Source of the DNA: Micromonospora sp. RHAY321
GTDB lineage: Bacteria; Actinomycetota; Actinomycetes; Mycobacteriales; Micromonosporaceae
DNA: 64,000 bases
Reading direction: 5' to 3'
Assembly (NCBI RefSeq): GCF_023896955.1
Contig: NZ_JAMHIW010000007.1
Coordinates: 1-64,000, forward strand
Position numbers and translations under genes: made by a program. Shown here one piece after another: positions 1-8,383 of this stretch (positions within the stretch are counted from its first letter, which is position 1; the number at the start of each line of letters is the position of its first letter). The notes under the pieces are model-generated. The model was not told where the DNA came from. It made no database searches and saw only the letters and a list, made by a program, of their open reading frames with translations.

Positions 1-833
1 TGGCCGGCACCGAACCGGATCGCCAGCTGCGCGGCGGTCGGGCGGCGGGCCGGGTCGGCGGCCAGGCAGGCGACGGTCAGCTCGGCGATGTCGGTCGGCA
101 GGCCGGACACCCGCAGCGGCGGCACCGGAGTGCCCCGCCGGTGCACCTCCAGCGCGTCCTCCCAGCTCTGCACGGGCAGCGGCGCCTCCCCGGTGAGGGT
201 GCGGTAGAGCAGGGCACCGAGGGCGTAGACGTCGCTGGCCGGGTCCGGCGGGCCGGCGGCCAGCCGCTCCGGGGCGAAGTAGGCCGGCGTGCCCATCAGG
301 GGCTCGCCGGCCTGGCCGCCGAGTGGGTGGTGCGGCCCACCGAGGGCGGCGATGCCGAAGTCGAGCACCTTGGCGCCGGTGTCGGTGAGCATGATGTTGC
401 CCGGCTTGATGTCACGGTGCACCACGCCGATGCGGTGCGCGGCGGCCAGCGCCGCCGCGATCTGCCCGGCCACCCGGATCGCCTCCGGCCAGGGCAGTGG
501 CCCGGTCCGGAGCCGGTCGGCGAGGTTGTGCCCGTCGACCAGTTCCATGACCAGGTACGGCACCACCACACCGCCGGCCAGGGTCGCCTCGGCGTAGTCG
601 TACACCTGGGTCACGTGCGGGTGGGTCAGCCGGGCGGCCGCGCGGGCCTCCCGTTGGATGGTGGCCCGCAACTGCGGGTCGGCGGCGAGCTGCCCGGCGA
701 GCACCTTGACCGCGACCGGTCGGCCGAGCACCTCGTCGTCGGCCCGCCAGACCTCGGACATGCCGCCGAGGCCGATCCGCTCGTGCAGCAAATAGCGGTC
801 GTGGAGGCGGAGGGTGGGCGTGAACGGTGACAT
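1..833 (-). CDS. Serine/threonine protein kinase, C-terminus cut by window edge
   Basis: Hanks-type kinase that would phosphorylate Ser/Thr on target proteins. The reading frame is open from the ATG at 833 to the first base of the window, so the end of the kinase domain and anything after it (often a membrane segment and sensor) is not seen. Visible motifs: glycine-rich loop GLGGMSEV (residues 21-28), VAVKVL with the ATP-binding Lys (about 43), HRDIKPGN (catalytic Asp about 141), DFG (158-160) and GTPAYFAPE in the activation segment. All catalytic residues are present, so it should be active. It is transcribed away from the next small gene; its target is not evident. Confidence 0.93.
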   Translation of the reverse strand, partial: MSPFTPTLRLHDRYLLHERIGLGGMSEVWRADDEVLGRPVAVKVLAGQLAADPQLRATIQREARAAARLTHPHVTQVYDYAEATLAGGVVVPYLVMELVDGHNLADRLRTGPLPWPEAIRVAGQIAAALAAAHRIGVVHRDIKPGNIMLTDTGAKVLDFGIAALGGPHHPLGGQAGEPLMGTPAYFAPERLAAGPPDPASDVYALGALLYRTLTGEAPLPVQSWEDALEVHRRGTPVPPLRVSGLPTDIAELTVACLAADPARRPTAAQLAIRFGAG

Positions 834-942
834 GGCCACACCAGTCTGCCTGGCTGTGTCCCGCTCGACCACCCAGCGTGCCTGATCCCGACCGACTCCT
901 CCCGTGCGTACCGAAATGACCGGTGGCGCTGGCCGGATCAGG

Positions 943-1146
943 CTACGAGCAGCGGGTCACGGTGGGCAGCGGTCGCGGCTGGATCCGGTCGGCGAGCCGG
1001 CGCAGGGCGACGGCGGTGGCCTGTCGGGTCGGGGCGAGCAACGCCGGGCGAACGCGTTCGACCTGGACCGGGGCGTCCGGGCGGGCCGAATTGACGTGTC
1101 GGTTCACCGCGTCGAGGGCGGCGAAGTATCCGGTCGAGTGTTCCAT
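943..1146 (-). CDS. Small hypothetical protein downstream of the LacI-type regulator
   Basis: 67 residues starting at an ATG with a good ribosome binding site (GAGGAG about 5 nt upstream), two bases after the stop codon of the LacI-type gene, so probably co-translated with it. It begins MEHSTGYFAALDAVN and is basic and proline/arginine-rich towards the end (ADRIQPRPLPTVTRCS). I do not recognise a family. A longer reading frame extends upstream through the LacI gene in another frame but is explained by that gene; only the part from 1146 down is supported. Confidence 0.55.
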   Translation of the reverse strand: MEHSTGYFAALDAVNRHVNSARPDAPVQVERVRPALLAPTRQATAVALRRLADRIQPRPLPTVTRCS

Positions 1147-1148
1147 GG

Positions 1149-2213
1149 TCAACTCCTCGGGACAGGTCCGGTGGAGGCCCGGACGACGAGTGCGGTGGGC
1201 AGCAGCACATGACCGGCTGCGGCGTCCACGGGCGGGTCGAGCAGCAGCTCGGCGGCGATCCGGCCCTTCTCCTCGGCCGGTTGCCGGACGGTGGTGAGGC
1301 CGGCGGCGGCGGCCTCGGGAACGTCGTCGAAGCCGGTCACCGAGACCGGCGGGCGCCGGCCGGCCGGCCGCTCGGCCAGCGCGTCGAGCACGCCGAGGGC
1401 GAGCACGTCGGAGCCGGCCAGCACGGCGGTCGGTGGTGTGGGCCGGTCGAACAGCCCGGCGACGGCGGCGGCCGCCGCCTCGCGGCTGTTGCTCCGGGCG
1501 TTGAGCAGGGTCAGCTCGGCCCACTCGACGCCGACCTCGGCGAACGCGTCGGCGAACCCGGTGAGCCGACCCCGCGTCGTCGGGTGCCCAACCTCGTGCA
1601 CCCCGGACAGGGTGAGCGGGCCGGCCGGCGCGTCGAGCAGCACGGAGTCGGCGAGCAGGGCCACCCGGCGGTGACCCAGGCCCGCCACGTGCGCGGCGAC
1701 GCCACGCGCGGCGGCCCGCTCGTCGATGCCGACGAACCGTTCGTCGGGGCCGGCGTCGTCTCGGGCGGCGGTGCTGACGAACGGCAGACCCCGTTGCCGG
1801 ATCACGTCCAACGCCCATTCCTCGTCGGCGACGCAGTAGACGCAGAACCCGTCGACGGCGGCGTTCTCCACGGCCCGCCGGGCGTCGGTCTGCGCCGGTG
1901 GCAGCGGCACCAGCAGCATGCTGGTGCCGTGCCGCTCGGCCGCCGCGCCGACGCCGGCGAGGAAGCGGACCGCGAACGGGTCGGTGAAGGCGTACGACAG
2001 TTGGGAGGTGAACAGCACCCCGATCGAGCCGACGAAGCCACGGCGCAGCGAGCGGGCCGTGGGGTTGGGGCCCGGGTAGCCGAGCTGCCGGGCGGCGTCC
2101 AGGATCCGCTCGCGCAGCGCGGAGGAGAGCTGGTCGGGGCGGCTGTAGGCGTTGGACACGGTGCTGCGGGAGACGCCGACGGCGTCCGCCACGGCTTGCA
2201 GGGTTGGCTTCAC
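1149..2213 (-). CDS. LacI-family transcriptional repressor
   Basis: 354 residues. The N-terminal helix-turn-helix and hinge (MKPTLQAVADAVGVSRSTVS, then LGYPGPNPTARSLRRG near 45-60) are typical LacI/GalR. They are followed by a periplasmic-binding-protein-like sensor domain (SIGVLFTSQ, FVGIDERAAARGVAAHVAGLGHRR, VTGFDDVPEAAAAGLTTVRQP) that normally binds a sugar or nucleoside effector. The start codon lies 11 bases downstream (in the transcription sense) of two tandem near-palindromic sites that look like its own operators, so autorepression is likely. No sugar uptake gene is adjacent, so the effector cannot be inferred. Confidence 0.93.
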   Translation of the reverse strand: MKPTLQAVADAVGVSRSTVSNAYSRPDQLSSALRERILDAARQLGYPGPNPTARSLRRGFVGSIGVLFTSQLSYAFTDPFAVRFLAGVGAAAERHGTSMLLVPLPPAQTDARRAVENAAVDGFCVYCVADEEWALDVIRQRGLPFVSTAARDDAGPDERFVGIDERAAARGVAAHVAGLGHRRVALLADSVLLDAPAGPLTLSGVHEVGHPTTRGRLTGFADAFAEVGVEWAELTLLNARSNSREAAAAAVAGLFDRPTPPTAVLAGSDVLALGVLDALAERPAGRRPPVSVTGFDDVPEAAAAGLTTVRQPAEEKGRIAAELLLDPPVDAAAGHVLLPTALVVRASTGPVPRS

Positions 2214-2223
2214 CGGCGCCCCT

Positions 2224-2252
2224 CTGTATCGATCCAGTCTGTATCGATTCAG
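2224..2252 (-). promoter_or_regulatory. Tandem LacI-type operators upstream of the repressor gene
   Basis: Two 14-bp near-palindromes of form CTGTATCGATYCAG lie at 2224-2237 and 2239-2252, one base apart. Each is symmetric at 12 of 14 positions around a central CG, the usual shape of LacI/GalR operators. They sit 11-39 bp before the repressor start codon, which fits autoregulation. Confidence 0.65.
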
Positions 2253-2421
2253 AGACTAGCCGGACCGGTCGGCGTCGGTCAATACCACGTGTTGATCCCG
2301 CGGAGACCGGCGAACCGTCGTGCCGACGGATCAGGGCAGGCTCGCCACCGCGCCGTACATGCTCACCTCGACCACGTCGAGATGGGTGAAGAAGCCGGTC
2401 AACTCGGCCCGCGGTCGCTGG

Positions 2422-3309
2422 TCAGGCCGGGTAGAGGTCCTCCAGCAGCCGTCCGAGGATGTCCGCCGTACGCTCCGGCGGCTCGGCCTCGACGCAGAGC
2501 CGCTCCATGGCGACGGCGTAGTAGTCCAGGTCGTCGCGCTTGTCGAGGTAGATGGCGCTGGTGAGCTGTTCGATGTAGACGATGTCGGGCAGCTCCTGGT
2601 CGCCGAAGCGCAGGATGGTGAAGGCTCCCCCGGCGGCGGCGTGGCCACCGGCGGCGAACGGGATGACCTGGAGCCGGATGGTGGGTGACTTGGTCGCCTC
2701 GATGAGGGCGGTCAACTGGCCGCGCATGACCTCGGGGCCACCGATCGGGCGGCGCAGCGCGGCCTCGTCCACCACGGCCCAGAGCTGCGGCGGGTGCTCG
2801 CGGCGGAGCAGTTGCTGGCGTTGCATCCGCAGGGCGACCCGCCGGTCGATCTCGGCCGGATCGGCTGTGCCGTGCCCGAGCAACACGACCGCCCGGGCGT
2901 ACTCCCGGGTCTGCAAGAGGCCGGGCACGAACTGCACCTCGTAGCTGCGGATCAACGCGGCCGCCGCCTCCAGACCCAGGTAGGACTGGAACCAGGTGGG
3001 CAGGACGTCACCGTAGCGGTGCCACCAGCCGGGGCTGTTGGCGTCCCGGGCCAGTTTGAGCAGCGCGTCCCGCTCCTGCTCGTCGGTGACGCCGTAGAGG
3101 GTGAGCAGGTCCGACACGTCGCGTTCCTTGAACCCGACCCGACCCAGCTCCATCCGACTGATCTTGGATTCGGAAGCCCGGATCTCCCAGCCGGCGCCCT
3201 CCCGCGTCACCCCGCTGGACTCCCGCAGCCTGCGCAGCTGGGCACCGAGCAGCATGCGCAGAACGGTCGGCCCGCTTGTCGGGCCGCCCTCGGCGGGGAC
3301 CATCGTCAC
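2422..3309 (-). CDS. XRE-type HTH regulator with DUF5753 domain
   Basis: 295 residues. An N-terminal helix-turn-helix (LGAQLRRLRESSGVTREGAG, about residues 22-45) is followed by a DUF5753 domain with the hallmark stretches SYEVQFVPGLLQTREYARA, RMQRQQLLRRE and a LRFGDQELPDIVYIE segment near the C-terminus. Such proteins are abundant in streptomycetes and relatives, where WhiJ/BldD-like members affect development and antibiotic production and are paired with a small DUF397 protein; here the partner lies 139 bp upstream. Translation probably starts at GTG 3309 or at the ATG two codons in. The regulatory target is unknown. Confidence 0.9.
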   Translation of the reverse strand: MTMVPAEGGPTSGPTVLRMLLGAQLRRLRESSGVTREGAGWEIRASESKISRMELGRVGFKERDVSDLLTLYGVTDEQERDALLKLARDANSPGWWHRYGDVLPTWFQSYLGLEAAAALIRSYEVQFVPGLLQTREYARAVVLLGHGTADPAEIDRRVALRMQRQQLLRREHPPQLWAVVDEAALRRPIGGPEVMRGQLTALIEATKSPTIRLQVIPFAAGGHAAAGGAFTILRFGDQELPDIVYIEQLTSAIYLDKRDDLDYYAVAMERLCVEAEPPERTADILGRLLEDLYPA

Positions 3310-3448
3310 GTGCGGACCTCCGGATACCGACCACGGTGGTCGGGCACCCGGCCCGACCGACGTGTAAGCATGCCATGGACCGACAGTGAGGTGTACTCCT
3401 CCGGAGCGGTGAATCAGTCCCGTCGCCGGGATGGTCCATCGGCAACGT

Positions 3449-3688
3449 TCAGTTGATCAGGTGGTCGAAGTCGCCGTCCCGGGCGCCCAGCACGAAGGCC
3501 GCGATCTCATCCACCGTGTAGATCAGCGCCGGCCCCTCCGGATGTCGCGAGTTGCGGAGCGCGATGCCGGCTCCACCGGGCAGTTCGGCGAGCTCGACAC
3601 AGTTCCCGCTGGGGTTGCTGCGGCGACTCTTCTGCCAGCTCAGCGGGGGCAACTGATGGATCGGAACGCCATTCGGTGGCTGCTGCAT
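3449..3688 (-). CDS. DUF397 small protein, partner of the DUF5753 regulator
   Basis: 79 residues with the DUF397 signature: WQKSRRSNPSGNCVELAEL (about 18-36), GIALRNSRHPEGPALIYT, and a closing EIAAFVLGARDGDFDHLI helix. DUF397 proteins act with HTH-DUF5753 regulators as possible antagonists or antitoxin-like partners. It is encoded on the same strand just upstream of the regulator gene, with room for a separate promoter between them. Confidence 0.9.
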   Translation of the reverse strand: MQQPPNGVPIHQLPPLSWQKSRRSNPSGNCVELAELPGGAGIALRNSRHPEGPALIYTVDEIAAFVLGARDGDFDHLIN

Positions 3689-3826
3689 GAGGGCGTCTTT
3701 CTGCTCACGAGCCCGCCGATGCCCGTGGGGAGGAGCGGTGACGGCGAGGGGTGCGGTATCGACATTGGACCGTGCTGCACGTGCATCTGCTATTGCATCT
3801 GCACCGGACGGCGAGCATGATAACGC

Positions 3827-3853
3827 ACGTGAACGGTGCCCATCCGTTCACGT
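3827..3853. promoter_or_regulatory. Long perfect inverted repeat between divergent genes
   Basis: ACGTGAACGG (3827-3836) and CCGTTCACGT (3844-3853) form perfect 10-bp arms around a 7-bp spacer. The site lies in the 258-bp gap between the divergent DUF397 gene and the GGDEF gene. No T-run follows, and neither flanking gene ends here, so an operator (possibly for the DUF5753 regulator) is likelier than a terminator. Two direct copies of GCATCTGC sit just beside it (3783-3790, 3795-3802). Confidence 0.5.
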
Positions 3854-3946
3854 TGAGTTACCCCCGTCTGGGGCAACCACGAGGAAGAACCGGGCCTGAC
3901 GCGGCACGCGCGCCGCGTTGGCCGAAGGCTGGAGGCGGTCGCGGCG

Positions 3947-4609
3947 ATGGGAGGGCTCGTGCCGGATCCGATGACTGTCGCCTCTGGCATCTGCGCCGCG
4001 GGCGCGCTGCTCTCCTCCTGGCAACTCCGCCGACGGGCGCTGCGCGCCGAGGCCGAGATCGGGCACCTCCAGGCCGAGCTCGCCGCCGAGCGGCACGCCG
4101 CCAGCCACGACCCGCTCACCGGGCTGCCCAACCGGCGCGCCTTCTACCGGCTCGCCGCCACCCTGCTCACCGACGCGGTCGGGCAGCCGTTGATCGCCAT
4201 CGTGCTCGACCTGGACGACTTCAAGCAGATCAACGACCGGTACGGGCACGCCGCCGGTGACCAGGTGCTGATCTGCGTGGCCGAACGGCTGGCCGGGTTC
4301 GCCGGGGACAACCTCGTCGCGCGTCTCGGCGGGGACGAGTTCGCCGGGCTGCTCGCGAGCCCGACCGTCGACCGGCGCTGGATCGAGCACGCCACCCGGC
4401 GGCTCAGCGAGACCGTCGCCGCCCCGATCCGCCTGGGCTCCGGCAGCGTCCAGGTGACCGCCTCCGTCGGGCTCGCCCCGGTCGCCGGCCCGGCCCAGCT
4501 CACCGACGCGCTCAGCCGCGCCGACGCGGCCATGTACCAGGCGAAGAGCCTCGGCGGCAGCCGCTCGCCCCGGCAGCTCGTCGACAGCGTGCGCCTGGCC
4601 GAGTGCTGA
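3947..4609 (+). CDS. GGDEF-domain diguanylate cyclase, membrane-anchored
   Basis: 220 residues. A short hydrophobic segment (about 9-25) is followed by a coiled linker rich in Glu/Ala/Leu (30-52) and a full GGDEF domain: DPLTGLPNRRAFY (55-67), LDLDDFKQINDRYGH (87-101) and an intact GGDEF (128-132). It should make cyclic di-GMP from two GTP at the membrane. No RxxD inhibitory site is seen five residues before GGDEF, so product inhibition may be absent. No PAS, GAF or EAL domain is present; the input signal is unclear. In actinomycetes c-di-GMP controls the developmental switch through BldD. Confidence 0.92.
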   Translation: MGGLVPDPMTVASGICAAGALLSSWQLRRRALRAEAEIGHLQAELAAERHAASHDPLTGLPNRRAFYRLAATLLTDAVGQPLIAIVLDLDDFKQINDRYGHAAGDQVLICVAERLAGFAGDNLVARLGGDEFAGLLASPTVDRRWIEHATRRLSETVAAPIRLGSGSVQVTASVGLAPVAGPAQLTDALSRADAAMYQAKSLGGSRSPRQLVDSVRLAEC

Positions 4610-4642
4610 GCGGTCCGGGCTCCGCCACCGCCCGGGCCGTGC

Positions 4643-5668
4643 TCACCCCCGCGGGTCGAGGCCACGCAGCGCCGCGTCGGCGAGGGTGACCAGGCCGACC
4701 GGCGACACGAGTCCCCGTACGATCTCCGCCGCCCTGATCCGGTCGGCCGCGCTGGCTTCGGTGTCCAACGCCTGCCGGGTCCAGTCGGTGAGATCGTCCA
4801 GCGCGCGGACCGCGAGGAACCAGGCCAGGCGGGCCCGGTCGACGTCCGCCCGTCCGTAGCCGGCGAGGGCGGCCGCCTGCTGCTCCGCGGTGATCGGTGC
4901 GAAGGCGAGCACCCCGCCGATGACGAACATCAGGTCACACTCGGGCGGGGCGAGCACCGCGTCGTCCCAGTCGATCAGCCAGACCTGCCCGCCGGGGCCG
5001 AGCAGCAGATTTCCCAGGTGTGGGTCGCCGTGACACACCACCACCGGACCCGGCCGCGCGCCGGAGCGGCGCTCGACCCCCTCGACCAGTGTGGACACCC
5101 GCTGCGCCGCCGCGGCCCATACGGCCGCCAGTTCGGTGAGAAGCGGGCCGGCGGGGTCGGCCGGGTCCGGGTCGCGCAGCCGCTCGGCCATCGCGCGGGT
5201 CGCGGCCACGATCGTCGGGTACGTCGCGCCGCCGGCCGGCAGCCGCCGCGCCAGCTCGTCGGTCACCGGCACCGCGTGCACCGCGGCCAGCAGTTCGCCG
5301 TACGCGCGCCAGTGCGCCCCGGTCATCGGGCCGTCGAGCGCCCGCCGGTGGGAGACCCACGGCACCACCGAGAGGCGACGGCCCTCGCGGTCACCGCACA
5401 GCCGCCCGTCGTGCGTACGCAGTGGCGCGGGGATGCCCGGCACCTTCTGCTCGGCGAGGTGCGCCGCCACGACCAGGCCAGCGGGCGTGCCGCCACCGCT
5501 CACCTTCACCGCGTACCGGCTGCCGTCGGCGGTCCCGGCCCGCCAGAGCCGGGCGTGCTGGTCGGCGCCGTGGGTGACCTCGTCCATGGTGGTCAGCTCG
5601 ATGCCGAAGTCCGCCTGGACCCAGGTGGCAACCTGCCGGGACGCGTCCTCGATCATGCGCGACACCAT
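4643..5668 (-). CDS. APH-family phosphotransferase, spectinomycin-kinase-like
   Basis: 341 residues with the aminoglycoside phosphotransferase fold. The catalytic loop is VVCHGDPHLGNLLL (about 212-225) and the metal site is LIDWDDAVLAPPECDL (about 232-247). The IDWD...P.ERDL-like pattern resembles APH(9)/spectinomycin and homoserine kinase-like members more than APH(3'). An N-lobe with YAVKVSGG carries the ATP Lys. The substrate cannot be set from sequence; it may be an antibiotic or a cell metabolite. The gene stands alone, convergent with the GGDEF gene. Confidence 0.82.
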   Translation of the reverse strand: MVSRMIEDASRQVATWVQADFGIELTTMDEVTHGADQHARLWRAGTADGSRYAVKVSGGGTPAGLVVAAHLAEQKVPGIPAPLRTHDGRLCGDREGRRLSVVPWVSHRRALDGPMTGAHWRAYGELLAAVHAVPVTDELARRLPAGGATYPTIVAATRAMAERLRDPDPADPAGPLLTELAAVWAAAAQRVSTLVEGVERRSGARPGPVVVCHGDPHLGNLLLGPGGQVWLIDWDDAVLAPPECDLMFVIGGVLAFAPITAEQQAAALAGYGRADVDRARLAWFLAVRALDDLTDWTRQALDTEASAADRIRAAEIVRGLVSPVGLVTLADAALRGLDPRG

Positions 5669-5717
5669 GCCACCGGGTGGGTAGCCCGGCCCACCGAATT
5701 AACCTGGCGGTGGCCGG

Positions 5718-6182
5718 TCAGCGCAGGGTGGCGAGGTGCCGGTCGAGCGCGGCGTACGACTCGGCGGCGCCCTGCGCCATGCCGGACTCGACCATGCCGT
5801 CGCGCTGGGCGGTGGTGTCGAACCGGGTGGTGCTGGTGAGCGTGGTGCGGCCTTCGTGCTCGGTGAAGACCAGCGTCTCCACCGCCACCTGGCCGGGCAT
5901 GCCCTCGAACTCGAAGGTCTGCACGATCCGCTCCGGCGCGACGATCTCCCGGTACTCGCCCCGGAAGGCGTAGTCGTTGCCGTCGTCGGCGTGCTCGACG
6001 CAGCGGTAGCTGCCGCCCTCCCGGAAGTCGATCTCGACGTCCACCGGGTTGCCGCGCGCCCACCACCGCTTCAGGTGCTCGGCCTGGGTGTGCGCGGCGA
6101 AGACCAGCTCGCGCGGGGCGTCGAAGGAACGGGTGAGGGTGATCTCCCGGTCGGACGGGAGGTCGATGGCGAGGTCACTCAT
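5718..6182 (-). CDS. SRPBCC (AHSA1-type) protein
   Basis: 154 residues of the START/Bet v1-like AHSA1 family: ITLTRSFDAPRELVFAAHT near the N-terminus, LKRWWARG, then GGSYRCVE and TLVFTEHEGRTTLTSTTRF. Members form a hydrophobic ligand pocket; no catalytic role is known. The start codon lies inside the end of the upstream ArsR-type gene (8-nt overlap), so the two are translated together, a common ArsR-AHSA1 pairing. Confidence 0.88.
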   Translation of the reverse strand: MSDLAIDLPSDREITLTRSFDAPRELVFAAHTQAEHLKRWWARGNPVDVEIDFREGGSYRCVEHADDGNDYAFRGEYREIVAPERIVQTFEFEGMPGQVAVETLVFTEHEGRTTLTSTTRFDTTAQRDGMVESGMAQGAAESYAALDRHLATLR

Positions 6183-6510
6183 GGCTGTTCTCCTTCAGGT
6201 CGCGTAGGTAGTCGTCCAACGTGTCGTAGCGGTCGTCCCAGAGCCGGCGGTACTGCTCGACCCAGTCGGCGAGCGTGCGCAACGGCGCTGGGTCGAGCCG
6301 GCAGCGACGCCACTGCGCCTCGCGGGTCCGCACGATCAACCCGGCGCGCTCCAGCACGTTGAGGTGCTTGGAGATCGCCTGCACGCTGATCGGGAACGGC
6401 TCCGCCAACTCGTTGACCGTCGCCTCGCCGGCCGCCAGCCGGGCCAGGATGGCCCGACGCGTCGGGTCGGCCAGGGCAGCGAACACGGTGCTGACCGGAT
6501 CTGTTGTCAT
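6175..6510 (-). CDS. ArsR-family winged-helix regulator
   Basis: 111 residues from the ATG at 6510 (a TTG six codons upstream is less likely; GAGAG just before the ATG fits a ribosome binding site). The sequence TVFAALADPTRRAILARLA opens the domain, VNELAEPFPISVQAISKHL is the recognition helix, and LIVRTREAQWRRCRLDP the wing. It lacks the metal-binding Cys motif of ArsR/SmtB sensors, as usual in the AHSA1-linked subgroup. It probably represses its own operon; an imperfect AACC-GATG-GGTT repeat lies at 6539-6550 in the promoter region. Confidence 0.9.
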   Translation of the reverse strand: MTTDPVSTVFAALADPTRRAILARLAAGEATVNELAEPFPISVQAISKHLNVLERAGLIVRTREAQWRRCRLDPAPLRTLADWVEQYRRLWDDRYDTLDDYLRDLKENSHE

Positions 6511-6676
6511 GGTGTCGCTCTCTACCAACTGGCTTATAAACCGATGGGTTGAATATACAGCTCAAGGAGGCTGCGTCAACACTCTTCCGGAGAAGACAAC
6601 CGACCGCCGTGTCATCGGGGTCGGCGCGGGGTACGACGTGGCGAACGTCCCGAACCGGCGGCCGAGAGGAACCGAC

Positions 6677-7327
6677 GTGGCGAAGATCCGCGCCCTGGTG
6701 CTCAACTGCACCCTCAAGCCGTCACCGGCACCGTCCAGCTCCGACAAGCTCGCGCGGGAGGTGCTCGCCGAGCTTTCCGAGCAGGGCGTGGACGGCGAGA
6801 TCATCCGCGTGGTCGACCACAACGTGCGGTTCGGGGTGTCGACCGACGAGGGCGGCGGCGACGGATGGCCGGGCATCCGGGCCAAGCTGCTGCCAGCCCA
6901 GATCCTCATCATCGCCACGCCGATCTGGCTCGGTCAGCCGTCCAGCGTCTGCAAGATGGTTCTCGAACGCCTCGACGCCGAACTCTCCGAGACCGACGAC
7001 CAGGGCCGTCTGCTCACCTACGGCAAGGTGGGCGGCGTCGCCGTCGTCGGCAACGAGGACGGCGCCCACCACAGCATCGGCCAGGTGCAGCAGGCACTCA
7101 ACGAGGTCGGGTTCACCTGCCCGGCCGCCGGCGCCACCTACTGGGTCGGCGAGGCGCTGCACAAGACGGACTACCGCGACGCCGGCCCCAAGCCCGACAC
7201 GACCGGCCGCACCACGAAGGCGTTGGCGCTCAACAGCGCCCACCTGGCCCGGCTGCTCGCCGAGCAGCCGTACCCGCCGCCGGACGCGCGGGGCGCCGGG
7301 GTGGGTCCCAGCCGCGAGCCGGCCTGA
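6677..7327 (+). CDS. NAD(P)H-dependent FMN oxidoreductase, flavodoxin fold
   Basis: 216 residues starting at GTG 6677 after a GAGAGGA ribosome binding site; the frame is open further upstream but has no family match there. Flavodoxin-like features: RALVLNCTLKPSPAPSSSDKL as the FMN phosphate loop, ILIIATPIWLGQPSSVCKMVLERLD (about 78-102), GKVGGVAVVGNEDGAHH and a closing TYWVGEALHKTDY. It probably reduces quinones, azo compounds or flavins with NAD(P)H in the cytoplasm. It is transcribed away from the ArsR-SRPBCC pair, so the shared intergenic region could let the ArsR protein act on it. Confidence 0.86.
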   Translation: MAKIRALVLNCTLKPSPAPSSSDKLAREVLAELSEQGVDGEIIRVVDHNVRFGVSTDEGGGDGWPGIRAKLLPAQILIIATPIWLGQPSSVCKMVLERLDAELSETDDQGRLLTYGKVGGVAVVGNEDGAHHSIGQVQQALNEVGFTCPAAGATYWVGEALHKTDYRDAGPKPDTTGRTTKALALNSAHLARLLAEQPYPPPDARGAGVGPSREPA

Positions 7328-7363
7328 CGGGCCGTCCCACCACCGGCTCCGACGTGGGTACGG

Positions 7364-7855
7364 TCAGCGCCAGCCGTAGCCGGCGCGCAGGGCCTGCCCG
7401 ACCCGGTCGAACCGGGCCCGGTCCAGCACGGCGCCCTCGCGGCGGATGCTGTCCTCGCGCATGGTGAGCACCCGGTCGAGTCGAACCCAGCTCGGCCGGT
7501 TGTCCCGGTCCCAGTCGCCGGGCCCGAGCGCGAACCAGTGGCGCTGGCCGTGCCGCTCGCTCTGGCTCGACAGCATCAGCCCGAACAGCGTCCTGCTGTG
7601 CCGGCCGACGACCAGCACCGGGCGGTCCTTGCCCTGCCGCGGGTCGTCCTCGTACGGCACCCACGTCCACACGATCTCGCCGGGGTCGGCCTGCCCGTCC
7701 CGCTCCGGGGCGTAGGTCAGCTCCCGTCGCTGCAACGCGCTCACCTGGCGTCGGCGGGCCACCTGAGCCGGGGCCGGCCCGGTGCGCCGGGGCGACGGGA
7801 TCACCGCGCCCACCCGGGAGATGCGCGCCGCCACATTCCTCAACAGACCAGCCAC
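7364..7855 (-). CDS. PemK/MazF-family toxin-like protein without antitoxin
   Basis: 163 residues from GTG 7855. After a basic N-terminal extension of about 60 residues, the MazF/PemK core appears: GEIVWTWVPYEDDPRQGKDRPVLVVGR (split across the core beta-barrel), then LGPGDWDRDNRPSWVRLDRVL. Family members are sequence-specific RNases in toxin-antitoxin systems. No antitoxin gene is adjacent: the neighbours are the convergent oxidoreductase and the divergent OsmC gene. The long N-terminal extension and lone setting suggest a domesticated or differently controlled member. Confidence 0.78.
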   Translation of the reverse strand: MAGLLRNVAARISRVGAVIPSPRRTGPAPAQVARRRQVSALQRRELTYAPERDGQADPGEIVWTWVPYEDDPRQGKDRPVLVVGRHSRTLFGLMLSSQSERHGQRHWFALGPGDWDRDNRPSWVRLDRVLTMREDSIRREGAVLDRARFDRVGQALRAGYGWR

Positions 7856-7951
7856 GGCGGGCAGCCTACCGGGCGCCGCGCCGGGCGCCGGAGCGGACGG
7901 CGCTGCGGCAGACTGGTGCCCGGCAGCGGGACGACACGGAGGTGCGCCGCA

Positions 7952-8383
7952 GTGACCATTGAGGTACGGACGAGGAGCCTGCCCGGGGCGGTTACGGCGC
8001 TCGGGTCCGCCGGGGCGTACACCCTGGTGGTGGACCGGCCGGCGGACGCCGGCGGCGGCGGGCTCGGTTTCAACGGCGGCCAGCTGCTCTACCTCGCGGT
8101 CGCCGGCTGCGTCTCCAACGACCTGTTCCGGGAGGCGCGGGCTGCCGGCCTCGACCTGCACCGCGTCGAGGTGACGGTGCGGGGCGACTTCACCGGCGAG
8201 CCGGCCGTGTCCACGGAGGTCCGCTACGACGTACGGGTCGAGGGCGACGCCCCGCCAGAGCTGCTCCGGGCACTGATCGAGCGGGTGGACGCGATCGCCG
8301 AGATACCCAACTCGCTGCGCGGTGGCACCTCCGTACGGCTGGGTCGCACCGAGGTCGCGGGCACTGGGCGTACCGATGGTTGA
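7952..8383 (+). CDS. OsmC-family protein
   Basis: 143 residues from GTG 7952. It carries the OsmC/Ohr core: TLVVDRPADAGGGGLGFNGGQLLYLAVAGCVSND with one conserved Cys (about residue 55), then VEVTVRGDF and a C-terminal helix pair. OsmC and Ohr enzymes normally use two Cys to reduce organic hydroperoxides; the second (C-terminal) Cys is not seen here, so peroxidase activity is doubtful. The gene overlaps the following NUDIX gene by 8 nt. Confidence 0.85.
   Translation: MTIEVRTRSLPGAVTALGSAGAYTLVVDRPADAGGGGLGFNGGQLLYLAVAGCVSNDLFREARAAGLDLHRVEVTVRGDFTGEPAVSTEVRYDVRVEGDAPPELLRALIERVDAIAEIPNSLRGGTSVRLGRTEVAGTGRTDG

Noticed and set aside
943..1818. Long frame overlapping the LacI-type gene in another phase
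   Set aside because: Its N-terminal two thirds are antiregister shadow of the repressor; only the last 67 codons have their own start, ribosome binding site and non-overlapping DNA.
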